Assembly (NCBI RefSeq): GCF_900492205.1
Contig: NZ_UEYQ01000010.1
Location: 1-64,000, forward strand
Direction: 5' to 3'
Length of the DNA stretch: 64,000 nucleotides
From: Ciceribacter sp. T2.26MG-112.2
GTDB lineage: Bacteria; Pseudomonadota; Alphaproteobacteria; Rhizobiales; Rhizobiaceae
Position 1 is the stretch's first letter; the number at the start of each line of letters is the position of its first letter. Under the pieces are notes generated by a model. That model made no database searches and was not told where the DNA came from. It was given only the letters and a program-made list of their open reading frames with translations. Positions 1 through 9,508 of this stretch are shown in pieces. The translations under genes were made by a program, and so were the position numbers.

Positions 1-380
1 AACTTCCCGCCAAACCATCAAGCCCGGCAACCCATCAGCATCTCAGCCAATTTCCAGAAGATTTCTCACGAACGAAAGACTTCGTCGCCAGCAGCGCCGC
101 CGCCCTCGTTCAGTGAGCGGGGTTATAGATTCGCTTCTCTCACCAGTCAACAGCGCTCTTCGCAGTTTTTCAAAAAATCATTCAATGCCATGAAATCAAA
201 CGGCAAATTCGGCCAGGGGTTATCACGGCCCGCGCCGCGATGCCGAAATCCTCTGGATCCTGCGCCCATGGTAGCCTTGCCGGCCGGCGTCGGCAGCGAC
301 GTCTCGGCATGGCGGCGATTGGCGCTTGAACGGCGGCGCGCTCTTGCTAGTGTCGGCACGCATTCGACAAGGAGACGAGC
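1..380. other. Non-coding left edge
   Basis: No convincing gene is visible in these bases. The short open frames here run antisense to, or into, the next gene and have no family resemblance. An A/T-rich patch at about 168-185 lies in otherwise GC-rich DNA. A ribosome-binding site (aaggagac) just before 381 belongs to the next gene. The 5' neighbour lies outside the window. Confidence 0.5.
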
Positions 381-1343
381 ATGCTGGTGTTGCACGAAAC
401 CGAAACCGCCGAGGCCCTCAAATGGGCCGATCTCATTGACGCAATCGAGCGGATGTTCCGCAGCCATTGTGTGATGCCGGTTCGCCATCATCATGAGGTC
501 GCCGTGCCCGGCGAGGCGGATGCCACGCTGCTGCTGATGCCGGCCTGGGTTCCGGGCGACTATATTGGCGTGAAGCTCGTCTCCGTTTTTCCCGACAATC
601 ATACGCGCGGCCTGCCGGCAATTCACGGCAGCTATATCCTGTCATCCGGCAAGACCGGCAAGATGCTCGCCGTGGTCGATGGCGGGGAGCTCACGGCGCG
701 GCGGACCGCCGCCACCTCGGCGCTCGCCGCCCGCTATCTGGCGCGGGACGATGCCTCGCATCTCCTGGTGGTCGGGACCGGCCGTCTCTCACTCAATCTC
801 ATGCAGGCGCATGCGGCCGTCCGCCCGATCACCCGCGTCTCTGTCTGGGGCCGCAATCCGGCCAATGCGGAGAAGAGCGCGGAAGAGGCGCGCGCGCTCG
901 GGTTCGACGCGGTCGCCTGCACCGATCTCGAGGCCACGGCGCGTACGGCGGACATCATCTCCTGCGCGACGCTGTCGAGCGTTCCGCTCATCCACGGCGC
1001 ATGGCTGAAGCCCGGCGCCCATCTCGACCTGATCGGCGCCTTCAAGCCGAGCATGCGCGAGAGCGACGACGAGGCGGTGCGGCGCGCCACGATCGTCGTC
1101 GACACGCGAGACGGCGCACTCGGCGAGGCCGGCGACATCCTGCAGCCGCTGAAGGCAGGGGTGATCAGCGAGGCCGACATCAGGGCCGATCTCTTCGATC
1201 TCGTCGCGGGCCGCCACAAGGGGCGTTCGGACGGTGGGGAGATCACCCTGTTCAAGTCGGTCGGGGCCGCGCTCGAGGACCTGGCCGGAGCGATCCTCGC
1301 CTACGAGACCGTGATGGAGCCGTTCGCCCGCCAGGAAACGTGA
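381..1343 (+). CDS. Ornithine cyclodeaminase / mu-crystallin family protein
   Basis: This 320-residue protein has the family layout: an N-terminal substrate-binding half with Lys65 in YIGVKLVSVFP and the LTARRTAATSA segment (residues 105-115), then a Rossmann domain with a GTGRLS dinucleotide loop near 132-137. Family members are NAD-dependent ornithine cyclodeaminases, imine reductases for pyrroline- or piperideine-2-carboxylate, or alanine dehydrogenases. The sequence does not fix the substrate; an imine or ketimine reductase is as likely as true ornithine deamination. A good Shine-Dalgarno (aaggagac) supports the start. Its stop overlaps the hrpB start by one base, so the two are probably cotranscribed. 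Confidence 0.85.
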   Translation: MLVLHETETAEALKWADLIDAIERMFRSHCVMPVRHHHEVAVPGEADATLLLMPAWVPGDYIGVKLVSVFPDNHTRGLPAIHGSYILSSGKTGKMLAVVDGGELTARRTAATSALAARYLARDDASHLLVVGTGRLSLNLMQAHAAVRPITRVSVWGRNPANAEKSAEEARALGFDAVACTDLEATARTADIISCATLSSVPLIHGAWLKPGAHLDLIGAFKPSMRESDDEAVRRATIVVDTRDGALGEAGDILQPLKAGVISEADIRADLFDLVAGRHKGRSDGGEITLFKSVGAALEDLAGAILAYETVMEPFARQET

Positions 1344-3820
1344 TGCCGCTCCTCCTTCCCCATCTGCCCGTCAGCGAAAGCCTGCCGGCGATCACAACGG
1401 CGCTCGGGGCGAAGAACCGGGCGATCCTGTCGGCCCCGCCCGGCGCCGGCAAGACGACGATCGTGCCGCTCAGGCTCCTTGATGAGCCCTGGCGCGGCGA
1501 CGGTCGGATCATCCTGCTGGAGCCGCGGCGGCTCGCCGCGCGCGCGGCCGCCGGGCGCATGGCGAGCCTGCTTGGGGAAACCGTCGGCGAGACGGTGGGC
1601 TATCGCATGCGTCTCGACAACCGCGTGTCGTCGCGGACGCGCATCGAGGTGGTCACCGAGGGCGTCTTTGCCCGGATGATCCTCGAGGATCCGGAACTGC
1701 CCGGCATTGCCGCCGTGCTGTTCGACGAATTCCACGAGCGCTCGCTCGACGCCGACTTCGGCCTGGCGCTGGCGCTCGACGCGCAATCGGCCTTGCGGCC
1801 GGACCTGCGCATCCTGGTCATGTCGGCGACGCTCGACATCGACCGGATCGCGGCCTTGCTCGGCGATCCGCCGATCATTCGCAGCGAGGGGCGGAGTTTT
1901 CCGATCGACATCCGCTATCGCGACCGGCCGGCCGGCGAGCGCATCGAGGATACGGTGACATCGGCCATCCTGCAGGCGCATGCGACCGAGAGCGGATCGA
2001 TCCTCGCCTTCCTGCCCGGGCAGGCGGAAATCCGCCGTGTCGCCGAGCGGCTCGAAGGTCGTCTCGACACTGGTACCTTGATCGCGCCGCTCTACGGCAA
2101 TCTCAGCCAGAGTGAGCAGGATGCGGCCATCCGCCCGGCGCCGGCGGGACATCGCAAGGTCGTACTCGCCACCTCGATCGCCGAGACATCGATCACGATC
2201 GACGGCGTTCGTGTGGTGATCGACAGCGGGCTGCAGCGCCTGCCGGTCTTCGAGCCATCGACCGGGATCACCCGCCTGGAGACGGTTCGGGTGTCTCGCG
2301 CTTCGGCCGACCAGCGGGCCGGGCGTGCGGGGAGAACCGAGCCCGGCATCGCCATTCGCCTCTGGCACGCGGGCCAGACCGCGGCATTGCCGGCCTTTAC
2401 CCCGCCGGAGATGCTGTCCGGCGACTTGTCCAACCTGGTCCTCGACATGGCGCATTGGGGCGTGCTCGATCCAAAAGGCCTGTCGTTCATCGATCCACCT
2501 CCGGCCGCCGCGTGGAACGAGGCGCGTGCGCTGCTTCGGCTGATCGGGGCGCTGGAACCATCCGGCGCGATGACCGCGAAGGGCCGCCGCATGCGTGACC
2601 TCGGCCTGCCTGTCCGGCTTTCCGCCATGGTGCTGGCCGGTGCCGACGAGGGGGCAGCCAGGCCGGCGGCCGAGATCGCCGTGCTCTTGACCGAACAGGG
2701 GCTTGGCGGCACCGGGATCGACATCGACGAGCGGCTGCGCCGTTTCCGCCAGGATCGCGGCGACCGCGCCGTTTCGGCCCGAAAGCTCGCCGAGCGGCTC
2801 GCCTCTGGCTTTGCTCAAGCGAAGGCGTCGACATCCTCTCTGACCGCCGGCTCCCGGACCGCCGGGCAATTGCTGCTGCATGCCTATCCCGACCGGATCG
2901 CGCTCAGGCGCGGCGGGCGAGGCCGCTTCGTGATGGCCAATGGCCGCGGTGCCGAAATCCCGGAGACTGAGCGGCTGGCGGGCGCCGACTTGCTGGTGAT
3001 CGCCGACCTGACCGGCCGCGCGGCACAGGGCCGCGTGCTTGCGGCCGCCGAGATCGATCGCGGGCAGATCGAGGTCACGCTTCCCGATGCCCTCCAGCGC
3101 CGCGACGAGTGCTTCTTCGACCTTGCAAGCCGGCAGGTGCGCGCGCGGCGGATCACCCGTCTCGGTGCCATCGTGCTCGATGAAACGCCGCTGGCGCGAC
3201 CGACAGGCCCGGCCGCGGCCGCGGCACTCGCCGAGGGTGTGCGGCAGGTCGGGATCGGCGCCCTGCCCTTTTCCAAGGCCGCCGAGCAGCTGCGCCAGCG
3301 GGTCGGTTTTCTTCACCGCACGATCGGCGAGCCCTGGCCGGACATGTCGGATGCTGCTCTGCTCGATTCTCTCGACAGCTGGTTCACACCCTTTCAGACG
3401 AATGCGCGCGGCTTCGACAACCTTTCGCCCGGCGCGCTGTCCGATGGCCTCGCTTCGCTCATTCCCCATGGTCTGCAGCGCGAACTCGACCGGCTGGCAC
3501 CCACCCATTTCACCGCGCCCACGGGCCAGAACCATCCGATCCGCTATGACGGAACGGAACCCGTGCTGGCGATCCGCGTGCAGGAACTGTTCGGTCTCAA
3601 GACCCATCCGGCGATCGGCGGGGGCAAATTGCCGCTGGTGCTGGAGTTGACCTCGCCGGCGCACAGGCCCATCCAGACGACGCGGGACTTGCCCGGCTTC
3701 TGGGCGGGCTCGTGGAAGGACGTTCGGGCCGAGATGCGGGGACGCTATCCGAAACATCCGTGGCCGGAGGATCCGGCCCACGCCTTGCCGACGACCCGCG
3801 CCAAGCCGCGCGGCACCTGA
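1343..3820 (+). CDS. hrpB: ATP-dependent helicase HrpB
   Basis: This is an 825-residue DEAH-type superfamily 2 helicase of usual HrpB length. It has Walker A (APPGAGKTT, residues 31-39) and Walker B as DEFH (128-131), the HrpB-type variant of DEAH. Motif III is MSATL, and the motif V/VI region reads SIAETSITIDGVR and QRAGRAGR. The C-terminal half is the HrpB-specific domain. HrpB family proteins are RNA-dependent ATPases whose physiological role is poorly defined. The frame stays open upstream to about 1001, but the ATG at 1343, overlapping the previous TGA, gives the standard N-terminus. Confidence 0.93.
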   Translation: MPLLLPHLPVSESLPAITTALGAKNRAILSAPPGAGKTTIVPLRLLDEPWRGDGRIILLEPRRLAARAAAGRMASLLGETVGETVGYRMRLDNRVSSRTRIEVVTEGVFARMILEDPELPGIAAVLFDEFHERSLDADFGLALALDAQSALRPDLRILVMSATLDIDRIAALLGDPPIIRSEGRSFPIDIRYRDRPAGERIEDTVTSAILQAHATESGSILAFLPGQAEIRRVAERLEGRLDTGTLIAPLYGNLSQSEQDAAIRPAPAGHRKVVLATSIAETSITIDGVRVVIDSGLQRLPVFEPSTGITRLETVRVSRASADQRAGRAGRTEPGIAIRLWHAGQTAALPAFTPPEMLSGDLSNLVLDMAHWGVLDPKGLSFIDPPPAAAWNEARALLRLIGALEPSGAMTAKGRRMRDLGLPVRLSAMVLAGADEGAARPAAEIAVLLTEQGLGGTGIDIDERLRRFRQDRGDRAVSARKLAERLASGFAQAKASTSSLTAGSRTAGQLLLHAYPDRIALRRGGRGRFVMANGRGAEIPETERLAGADLLVIADLTGRAAQGRVLAAAEIDRGQIEVTLPDALQRRDECFFDLASRQVRARRITRLGAIVLDETPLARPTGPAAAAALAEGVRQVGIGALPFSKAAEQLRQRVGFLHRTIGEPWPDMSDAALLDSLDSWFTPFQTNARGFDNLSPGALSDGLASLIPHGLQRELDRLAPTHFTAPTGQNHPIRYDGTEPVLAIRVQELFGLKTHPAIGGGKLPLVLELTSPAHRPIQTTRDLPGFWAGSWKDVRAEMRGRYPKHPWPEDPAHALPTTRAKPRGT

Positions 3821-3847
3821 CGCGACAGTAACGAGGAGGCTGAAGGA

Positions 3848-5140
3848 ATGACCATACCGGACACGGCAATCCCGTTCGGACCATCGAGCCGCAGGCTGCG
3901 CCTGCAGACATTGGTGCGGCTGCGCTGGCTTGCCGTGGCGGGTCAAGGCGCAACCGTGCTCATCGTGGCATTCGGGCTCAATTTTCCGCTGCCGCTCCTC
4001 ACCTGCGCGGTATTGATCGGCGTCTTGGCGGCGGCCAACTTCCTGCTCTCCGTCCGCTTTCCGCCGACCTACCGGCTGGATCCGAGTGCCGCCTTCGCGG
4101 TGCTCGGCCTCGACCTCTTGCAACTGGGCGCCATGCTGTTCATCACCGGGGGACTTGCCAATCCGTTCGCTCCGCTGATCTGCGTGCCGGTCATCATCTC
4201 CTTTGCCTCGCAGCCCCTCCGGCATGCGCTGGCGCTTTTTGCGCTCGCCATGCTGCTGATTTCGGCGCTGCCGTTCTCGCCCTATCCGCTTCCCTGGTAC
4301 GGGGGCGATGCGCCGACGCTGCAGCCGGTGATGCAGGTGGGCGTGTGGTTCGCCATCACCTCGATGATGGCCTTTGCCGCCTTCTACGCCTATCGCGTTT
4401 CGCAGGAGGCGACGCTGCTGGCCGATGCGCTGTCGGCAACCGAGCTGGTCCTGCAGCGGGAAAAGCACCTTTCACAGCTGGACGGGCTTGCCGCGGCGGC
4501 GGCGCACGAACTTGGAACGCCGCTTGCCACGATCAGCCTGGTGGCCAAGGAAATGGAGCGCGAACTCGGCCAGGACGAGCGTTTCGGCGAGGACGTGCAA
4601 TTGCTGCGCAGCCAGAGCGAGCGCTGCCGGGACATCCTGAAGCGCATCGCCACCCTGCCCTCCGAGGGCGAGGAGCATATGCGCAGATTGCCGCTCTCCT
4701 CGCTCATCGAAGAGGTGCTGGCGCCGCATCGCGAATTCGGCATCAGGATCGAACTCGTCGAGAAATCGCAACGCGCCACCGAGCCGGTCGGCATTCGCAA
4801 TGCAGGCATTCTGCATGGACTCGGAAATCTCGTCGAGAACGCCGTCGACTTCGCCCGCGAAAAGGTCACCGTCACGGTCGAGCATGACGTTTCGAAAGTG
4901 GCGATCACCATCGAGGACGATGGCGAAGGCTATGCGCCGGACGTGTTGCAGAGGATCGGCGAACCTTATGTCACCACCCGCCAGCGGGATGACCAGGCGG
5001 GGGGCCTCGGGCTCGGCCTGTTCATCGCCAAGACCCTGCTCGAGCGCTCCGGGGCACGGCTGCGCTTCGAAAACCGCGGCCCGGATCAACCGGGTGCCAG
5101 GGTCGAGATCGTCTGGCCTCGCCATCGAATGCAGGCCTGA
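3848..5140 (+). CDS. actS: Redox-responsive sensor histidine kinase ActS/RegB
   Basis: This 430-residue membrane kinase has about six hydrophobic segments in residues 25-185. The GGLANPF motif (101-107) matches the quinone-sensing signature of RegB/PrrB. The H-box is AAAAHELGTPLAT with His220. Cys260 in ERCRDIL corresponds to the redox-active cysteine of RegB. The ATPase domain ends with the GLGLGLFIAKTLLERSG motif. RegB-type kinases respond to respiratory redox state and phosphorylate RegA/ActR, which controls carbon fixation, nitrogen fixation, respiration or acid tolerance genes. The cognate regulator lies immediately downstream. Confidence 0.94.
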   Translation: MTIPDTAIPFGPSSRRLRLQTLVRLRWLAVAGQGATVLIVAFGLNFPLPLLTCAVLIGVLAAANFLLSVRFPPTYRLDPSAAFAVLGLDLLQLGAMLFITGGLANPFAPLICVPVIISFASQPLRHALALFALAMLLISALPFSPYPLPWYGGDAPTLQPVMQVGVWFAITSMMAFAAFYAYRVSQEATLLADALSATELVLQREKHLSQLDGLAAAAAHELGTPLATISLVAKEMERELGQDERFGEDVQLLRSQSERCRDILKRIATLPSEGEEHMRRLPLSSLIEEVLAPHREFGIRIELVEKSQRATEPVGIRNAGILHGLGNLVENAVDFAREKVTVTVEHDVSKVAITIEDDGEGYAPDVLQRIGEPYVTTRQRDDQAGGLGLGLFIAKTLLERSGARLRFENRGPDQPGARVEIVWPRHRMQA

Positions 5141-5226
5141 TCATGGCAAAATGACTTTACCGCCTGCCCAATACTGGCCATAACCACACATTGACGCTCA
5201 AGATTGCCCTGCAGGAATGCTCAGTC

Positions 5227-5808
5227 ATGACAGAACACACTCCGTCCGACCTCCCGGCCGCAACCGGCGACAGCCCATTGGGTCCCAATCCGACGCTGCT
5301 GATCGTCGACGACGACGTACCTTTTCTCCGTCGACTGGCGCGGGCCATGGAATCGCGCGGCTTTGCCGTGGAGACGGCGGCTTCTGTCGCGGAAGGCATT
5401 GCCAAGGCGAAGGCGGCACCACCGAAATATGCGGTGATCGATCTCAGGCTGGGTGACGGCAACGGACTCGATGTCATCGAGGTGATCCGCCAGAATGGCA
5501 GCGATACACATATCGTCGTTTTGACCGGCTACGGCAATATCGCCACGGCGGTGACCGCCGTGAAGCTCGGGGCGCTCGACTATCTGGCGAAGCCCGCCGA
5601 TGCCGACGAGATCTTCCTGGCGCTGACCCAGCGTCCGGGCGAGAAGGCCGAAGTGCCGGAAAATCCGATGTCGGCCGACCGAGTCCGCTGGGAGCATATC
5701 CAGCGGGTATTCGAAAGCTGCGACCGCAACGTGTCCGAGACGGCGCGCCGGCTCAACATGCACCGCAGGACCCTGCAGCGCATTCTCGCCAAGCGCGCGC
5801 CGAAATAA
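5227..5808 (+). CDS. actR: Response regulator ActR/RegA
   Basis: This 193-residue regulator pairs with ActS. Its receiver domain has the acidic pocket DDD at 28-30 and the probable phospho-acceptor Asp72 in AVIDLRLGDGNG. A proline-containing linker leads to a Fis-like helix-turn-helix at about 150-190 (ETARRLNMHRRTLQRIL), the typical RegA DNA-binding end. The frame could begin at a TTG at 5191, but the ATG at 5227 gives the family's usual N-terminus and has a purine-rich stretch (caggaa) upstream. The target genes are not in this window as far as I can tell. Confidence 0.93.
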   Translation: MTEHTPSDLPAATGDSPLGPNPTLLIVDDDVPFLRRLARAMESRGFAVETAASVAEGIAKAKAAPPKYAVIDLRLGDGNGLDVIEVIRQNGSDTHIVVLTGYGNIATAVTAVKLGALDYLAKPADADEIFLALTQRPGEKAEVPENPMSADRVRWEHIQRVFESCDRNVSETARRLNMHRRTLQRILAKRAPK

Positions 5809-5811
5809 CGA

Positions 5812-6297
5812 TCAGTCCCGGGCCGTCGAACGGACGGCCCACTCGGCCATCATCAGCCGCTGGGCGGCGCTGCGGGAAAAATCGAGCGTCACGGACTTGC
5901 GGGTCGCCGGCGGCAGCTTGTGTTCCGGCGCCTCGCGCAGCAGATGAGCGCCGTATCCATCCGAAAGCAGCAGGCCGCAATCCTCCGGAAAGATGTCGAG
6001 CGGCACGTCCGGATGCGTGGCGAAGAACAGCCGGTCGCAATAGGCGCGGTAATCCGGCCATTTGCGGTCGACACGAAAATCCTCGATCGAGGATTTGATC
6101 TCGATGATCCAGATCTCGCCCTTTTCCGACAGACCGACCAGATCGGCACGCCGGCCGTTGGCAAGCGCCAGTTCCGGCAACACGGCGAGCCGCATGTCGT
6201 TGAGCAGGACCTGGACGCCGCGGCGCACCAGCATGGCCCGCTCGGACTGGCGACCATCGATTAACGGATTGTTTACCGCGATGGAAAGTATGGTCAT
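5812..6297 (-). CDS. mmcB: MmcB family DNA repair protein (PD-(D/E)xK-like)
   Basis: This is a protein of about 161 residues matching the alphaproteobacterial MmcB family. The segment RRADLVGLSEKGEIWIIEIK carries a D...ExK pattern like the PD-(D/E)xK nuclease core. MmcB is associated with mutagenic lesion repair in Caulobacter. I prefer the start at 6297 (MTILSIAVNNPLID); an ATG at 6342 would add 15 residues, and neither start has a strong ribosome-binding site. It converges on actR with only three bases between stops and no obvious terminator. Confidence 0.82.
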   Translation of the reverse strand: MTILSIAVNNPLIDGRQSERAMLVRRGVQVLLNDMRLAVLPELALANGRRADLVGLSEKGEIWIIEIKSSIEDFRVDRKWPDYRAYCDRLFFATHPDVPLDIFPEDCGLLLSDGYGAHLLREAPEHKLPPATRKSVTLDFSRSAAQRLMMAEWAVRSTARD

Positions 6298-6428
6298 GAA
6301 TTGCGCCCAGGAAAGCCGATCCGCATGTTGCAAAAAAACCATGTGCGGTCATTTTGCAGCGCCGAAGTAACCGGGCGGCTGCCCGCCACTTGCCAAGGCG
6401 CTTTTAATCAAAAATAAACCATAATCAA

Positions 6429-6449
6429 AGATGGTCGAGATCACCATCT
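6429..6449. promoter_or_regulatory. Perfect inverted repeat upstream of the L,D-transpeptidase gene
   Basis: AGATGGT and ACCATCT form perfect 7-base arms around a 7-base spacer (cgagatc). The repeat ends 27 bases before the start codon of the next gene. It could be a protein-binding operator or a 5'-UTR hairpin. No regulator is identified. Confidence 0.35.
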
Positions 6450-6476
6450 CCCAGCCCGAATAAACGAGTTTTTCCC

Positions 6477-7151
6477 ATGCGCCTCCGCAATGCTTTGACT
6501 GTGTTCGGCCTCGTCGCGACGATCGGCCTCACCGGATGCACGACCACGACCGATACCGCATCCGGCACGCCCGGAAAGGCCGAAACCACAACCGCCAAGA
6601 TCTTCACCGATTCCTACGGGGCTGTCACCGACGCCGGTTACACGCTTCCGGCGATCCCGATCAACAAGGTCAATTCGAAATTCCATCGCCAGATCGTCTC
6701 CTACTCGACCAAGGAACGGCCGGGCACGGTGGTCGTCAACACGCGGGAGCGCTTCCTTTACTACGTTCTGCCGAACGGCAAGGCCGTGCGCTACGGCATC
6801 GGCGTCGGCAAGCAGGGCTTTGCCTGGCAGGGCGAGGCCTATATCGCCTGGAAGCAGGAATGGCCGACCTGGCATCCGCCGAAGGAAATGGCGGCCCGCA
6901 AGCCGGACGTCGCCCAGTATGTTGAAAACGGCATGGGCCCCGGCCTGCGCAATCCGCTCGGCGCGCGCGCCCTCTATCTGTTCAACGAAAAGGGACAGGA
7001 CACGCTGTTCCGCCTGCACGGCACGCCGGAATGGGCCTCGATCGGCACCGCCGCCTCGTCGGGCTGCATCCGCCTGATGAACCAGGACATCATCGACCTC
7101 TACAGCCGCGTCCGTCCGGGCAAGGGCGCCAAGGTCGTCGTCCAGCAGTAA
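6477..7151 (+). CDS. L,D-transpeptidase lipoprotein (YkuD domain)
   Basis: This 224-residue protein has a lipoprotein signal: basic start, hydrophobic stretch and lipobox LTGC with Cys21 as the lipidated residue. The YkuD catalytic motif is present near the C-terminus, with HGTPEW at 181 and SSGCIRL with nucleophile Cys197. Enzymes of this family form 3-3 peptidoglycan crosslinks or attach proteins to the wall; in rhizobia and agrobacteria such enzymes are abundant and linked to polar growth. The paralogue's exact role cannot be read from sequence. It appears monocistronic and ends in a strong terminator. Confidence 0.92.
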   Translation: MRLRNALTVFGLVATIGLTGCTTTTDTASGTPGKAETTTAKIFTDSYGAVTDAGYTLPAIPINKVNSKFHRQIVSYSTKERPGTVVVNTRERFLYYVLPNGKAVRYGIGVGKQGFAWQGEAYIAWKQEWPTWHPPKEMAARKPDVAQYVENGMGPGLRNPLGARALYLFNEKGQDTLFRLHGTPEWASIGTAASSGCIRLMNQDIIDLYSRVRPGKGAKVVVQQ

Positions 7152-7171
7152 GCACGCGGACATTTTCCATC

Positions 7172-7214
7172 AAGAAGGCCGCCGGAGCGATCCGGCGGCC
7201 TTCTTTGTTTCTCT
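7172..7214 (+). terminator. Rho-independent terminator of the L,D-transpeptidase gene
   Basis: A perfect 15-bp stem (7172-7186 with 7191-7205) closes a gcga tetraloop and is followed by a T-rich run (tgtttctctctttt). It lies 20 bases after the stop codon and separates this gene from the convergent malate synthase gene. Confidence 0.93.
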
Positions 7215-7227
7215 CTTTTCGCTCGGC

Positions 7228-9399
7228 TCAGCCCGCGAGGCTAGCCTTCAGTTCGAGGCGGCGGCGATGCAGAACCGGCTCGGTATAGCCGTTCGGCTGT
7301 TCGCGCCCCTTCAGCACCAGGTCGAGCGCCGCCTGGAAGGCGATCGAGCCGTGGAAATTGCCGGCCATCGGGTGATAGGCCGGATCACCGGCGTTCTGGC
7401 CATCGACGACGACAGCCATGCGCTTCATCGTCTCGACAATCTGCGTCTCGGTGACGACGCCGTGATGCAGCCAGTTCGCCATGTGCTGGGCCGAGATGCG
7501 CAGCGTGGCGCGGTCTTCCATCAGCCCGACATTGTTGATGTCGGGCACCTTGGAGCAGCCGACGCCCTGGTCGACCCAGCGGACGACATAGCCGAGAATA
7601 CCCTGGGCATTGTTGTCGAGTTCGCGCTGGATTTCTTCCGGCGTCCAGTTCGGGCGGATGGCCACCGGCACCGAAAGGATATCGCGCAGATTGGCGCGCG
7701 GGCGGCTCTTCAGGCCCGCCTGGACGTCCGCGACATTGACGCGGTGATAATGCGTGGCATGCAGGGTTGCGGCGGTCGGTGACGGAACCCAGGCGGTGTT
7801 TGCGCCAGCCTTCGGATGCGCGATCTTCTGCTCAAGCATGGCCGCCATCAGGTCCGGCATGGCCCACATGCCCTTGCCGATCTGGGCATGACCGGACAGG
7901 CCACATTCGAGACCGATGTCGACATTCCAGTTCTCATAGGCCGCGATCCAGGCTGCCTGTTTCATGTCGCCCTTGCGAATCATCGGGCCGGCTTCCATCG
8001 AGGTATGGATCTCGTCGCCGGTGCGGTCGAGGAAGCCGGTATTGATGAACACGACGCGTTCCTTGGCGGCACGGATGCATTCCTTGAGGTTGACCGTCGT
8101 GCGGCGCTCCTCGTCCATGATGCCCATCTTGATGGTGTTCGGCGCCATGCCGATCAGGGCCTCGACGCGCGAGAAGATCTCGCAGGCGAAGGCGACCTCT
8201 TCCGGACCATGCATCTTCGGCTTGACCACATACATCGAACCGCTGCGCGAATTGGCCCGGCGGCCGTTCGGGCCGATGTCGTGCAGGGCGATCAGCGCGG
8301 TGACCGCGGCATCCATGATGCCTTCCGGCACTTCCTTGCCATCCCGGTCGAGGATCGCCGGATTGGTCATCAGGTGGCCGACATTGCGCACCAGCATCAG
8401 CGAGCGGCCGTGCAGCGTGAGGGTCGTACCATCCGGCTTCGTGTAGGTCCGGTCAGCGTTCAGCGCGCGAGTGAAGCTTTTGCCGCCCTTCGACACCTCT
8501 TCGGTGAGGTCGCCCTTCATCAGGCCGAGCCAGTTGCCATAGACGACGACCTTGTCCTCGGCGTCGACGGCGGCGACCGAATCCTCGCAGTCCATGATCG
8601 TCGTGATCGCCGATTCGAGCCAGATGTCGTTGATGTGTGCCGGATCGGTCTTGCCGATCATACCATTCGCATCGATGACGATCTCGGTGTGCAGGTTGTT
8701 CTTGATCAGCAGGACCGCTTCGGGCTTGTCGGCAGCGCCGCGATAGCCGGCAAGCTGCGCCGGGTCGGAGAGACCGGTCACGCCGCCGTCGGACAGCGTG
8801 ACGAACAGCGCCCCGTCCTGGATCGACAGGCCGGCGGCATGGCTCCAGCTACCGGCGGCAAGCGGTGCCGAATCATCGAGCAGCTGCCGACCCCAGGCGA
8901 TGACCTTGGCGCCGCGCCCGGGATTGTAGCCCTTGCCCTTTTCGGCGCCGTCGGTTTCGGCGATCGCATCCGTGCCGTAGAGCGCATCGTAGAGCGAACC
9001 CCAACGGGCATTCGCCGCGTTCAGAGCATAGCGTGCGTTCATGACCGGAACGACGAGCTGCGGCCCGGCGATCCGGGTGATCTCGGCATCGACATTGGAG
9101 GTGGAAACCTTGACCTCGCCGCCTTCCGGCAGGAGATAGCCGATCTCGCGCAGAAATGCTTCATAGGCATCCATGTCGATCGGCGCGCCGTTCTGCTTGT
9201 GCCAGGCGTCGATCTTTGCCTGCATCTCGTCGCGCTTGGCCAAAAGCGTCCGGTTCTTCGGCGCGAGGTCGTGCACGATGGCCGACAAGCCCTTCAAGTA
9301 TGTCTCCGGGTCGACCCCGGTTCCCGGCAATGCCTTGTCGATCAGGAACTGGTGAAGTTCGGTGTCGATGGAAAGTCCGTGGCTTTCGATCCGGCTCAT
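7228..9399 (-). CDS. glcB: Malate synthase G
   Basis: This 723-residue protein has exactly the usual malate synthase G length. It condenses glyoxylate with acetyl-CoA to malate, in the glyoxylate bypass and glycolate use. Family stretches visible include [20 protein letters not shown], the [14 protein letters not shown] segment and the C-terminal region starting [14 protein letters not shown]. The start at 9399 ([10 protein letters not shown]) follows a GGAGA ribosome-binding site; the longer open frame to 9978 is antisense noise over the next gene. No isocitrate lyase or glycolate oxidase gene is adjacent, so it is probably an independently regulated unit. Confidence 0.96.
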   Translation of the reverse strand: MSRIESHGLSIDTELHQFLIDKALPGTGVDPETYLKGLSAIVHDLAPKNRTLLAKRDEMQAKIDAWHKQNGAPIDMDAYEAFLREIGYLLPEGGEVKVSTSNVDAEITRIAGPQLVVPVMNARYALNAANARWGSLYDALYGTDAIAETDGAEKGKGYNPGRGAKVIAWGRQLLDDSAPLAAGSWSHAAGLSIQDGALFVTLSDGGVTGLSDPAQLAGYRGAADKPEAVLLIKNNLHTEIVIDANGMIGKTDPAHINDIWLESAITTIMDCEDSVAAVDAEDKVVVYGNWLGLMKGDLTEEVSKGGKSFTRALNADRTYTKPDGTTLTLHGRSLMLVRNVGHLMTNPAILDRDGKEVPEGIMDAAVTALIALHDIGPNGRRANSRSGSMYVVKPKMHGPEEVAFACEIFSRVEALIGMAPNTIKMGIMDEERRTTVNLKECIRAAKERVVFINTGFLDRTGDEIHTSMEAGPMIRKGDMKQAAWIAAYENWNVDIGLECGLSGHAQIGKGMWAMPDLMAAMLEQKIAHPKAGANTAWVPSPTAATLHATHYHRVNVADVQAGLKSRPRANLRDILSVPVAIRPNWTPEEIQRELDNNAQGILGYVVRWVDQGVGCSKVPDINNVGLMEDRATLRISAQHMANWLHHGVVTETQIVETMKRMAVVVDGQNAGDPAYHPMAGNFHGSIAFQAALDLVLKGREQPNGYTEPVLHRRRLELKASLAG

Positions 9400-9508
9400 G
9401 GCCCTGTCTCCTCGCAAATCTGGCTGTAGCTTTGGTGGTGAGACTTTGATCTGTTCTGATTGATTGTCAATCGAGCACAAATTACAAAGATTTGTGCTGG
9501 ATTGGAAA

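Noticed and set aside
1301-4468. 1055-codon open frame on the reverse strand
   Set aside because: It lies antisense to hrpB and actS, which have clear family motifs. Its sequence is rich in R, Q, G and H without recognisable domains; it is a by-product of GC-rich codon usage.
7816-9429. 537-codon forward open frame
   Set aside because: It is antisense to malate synthase G, which is intact on the other strand.
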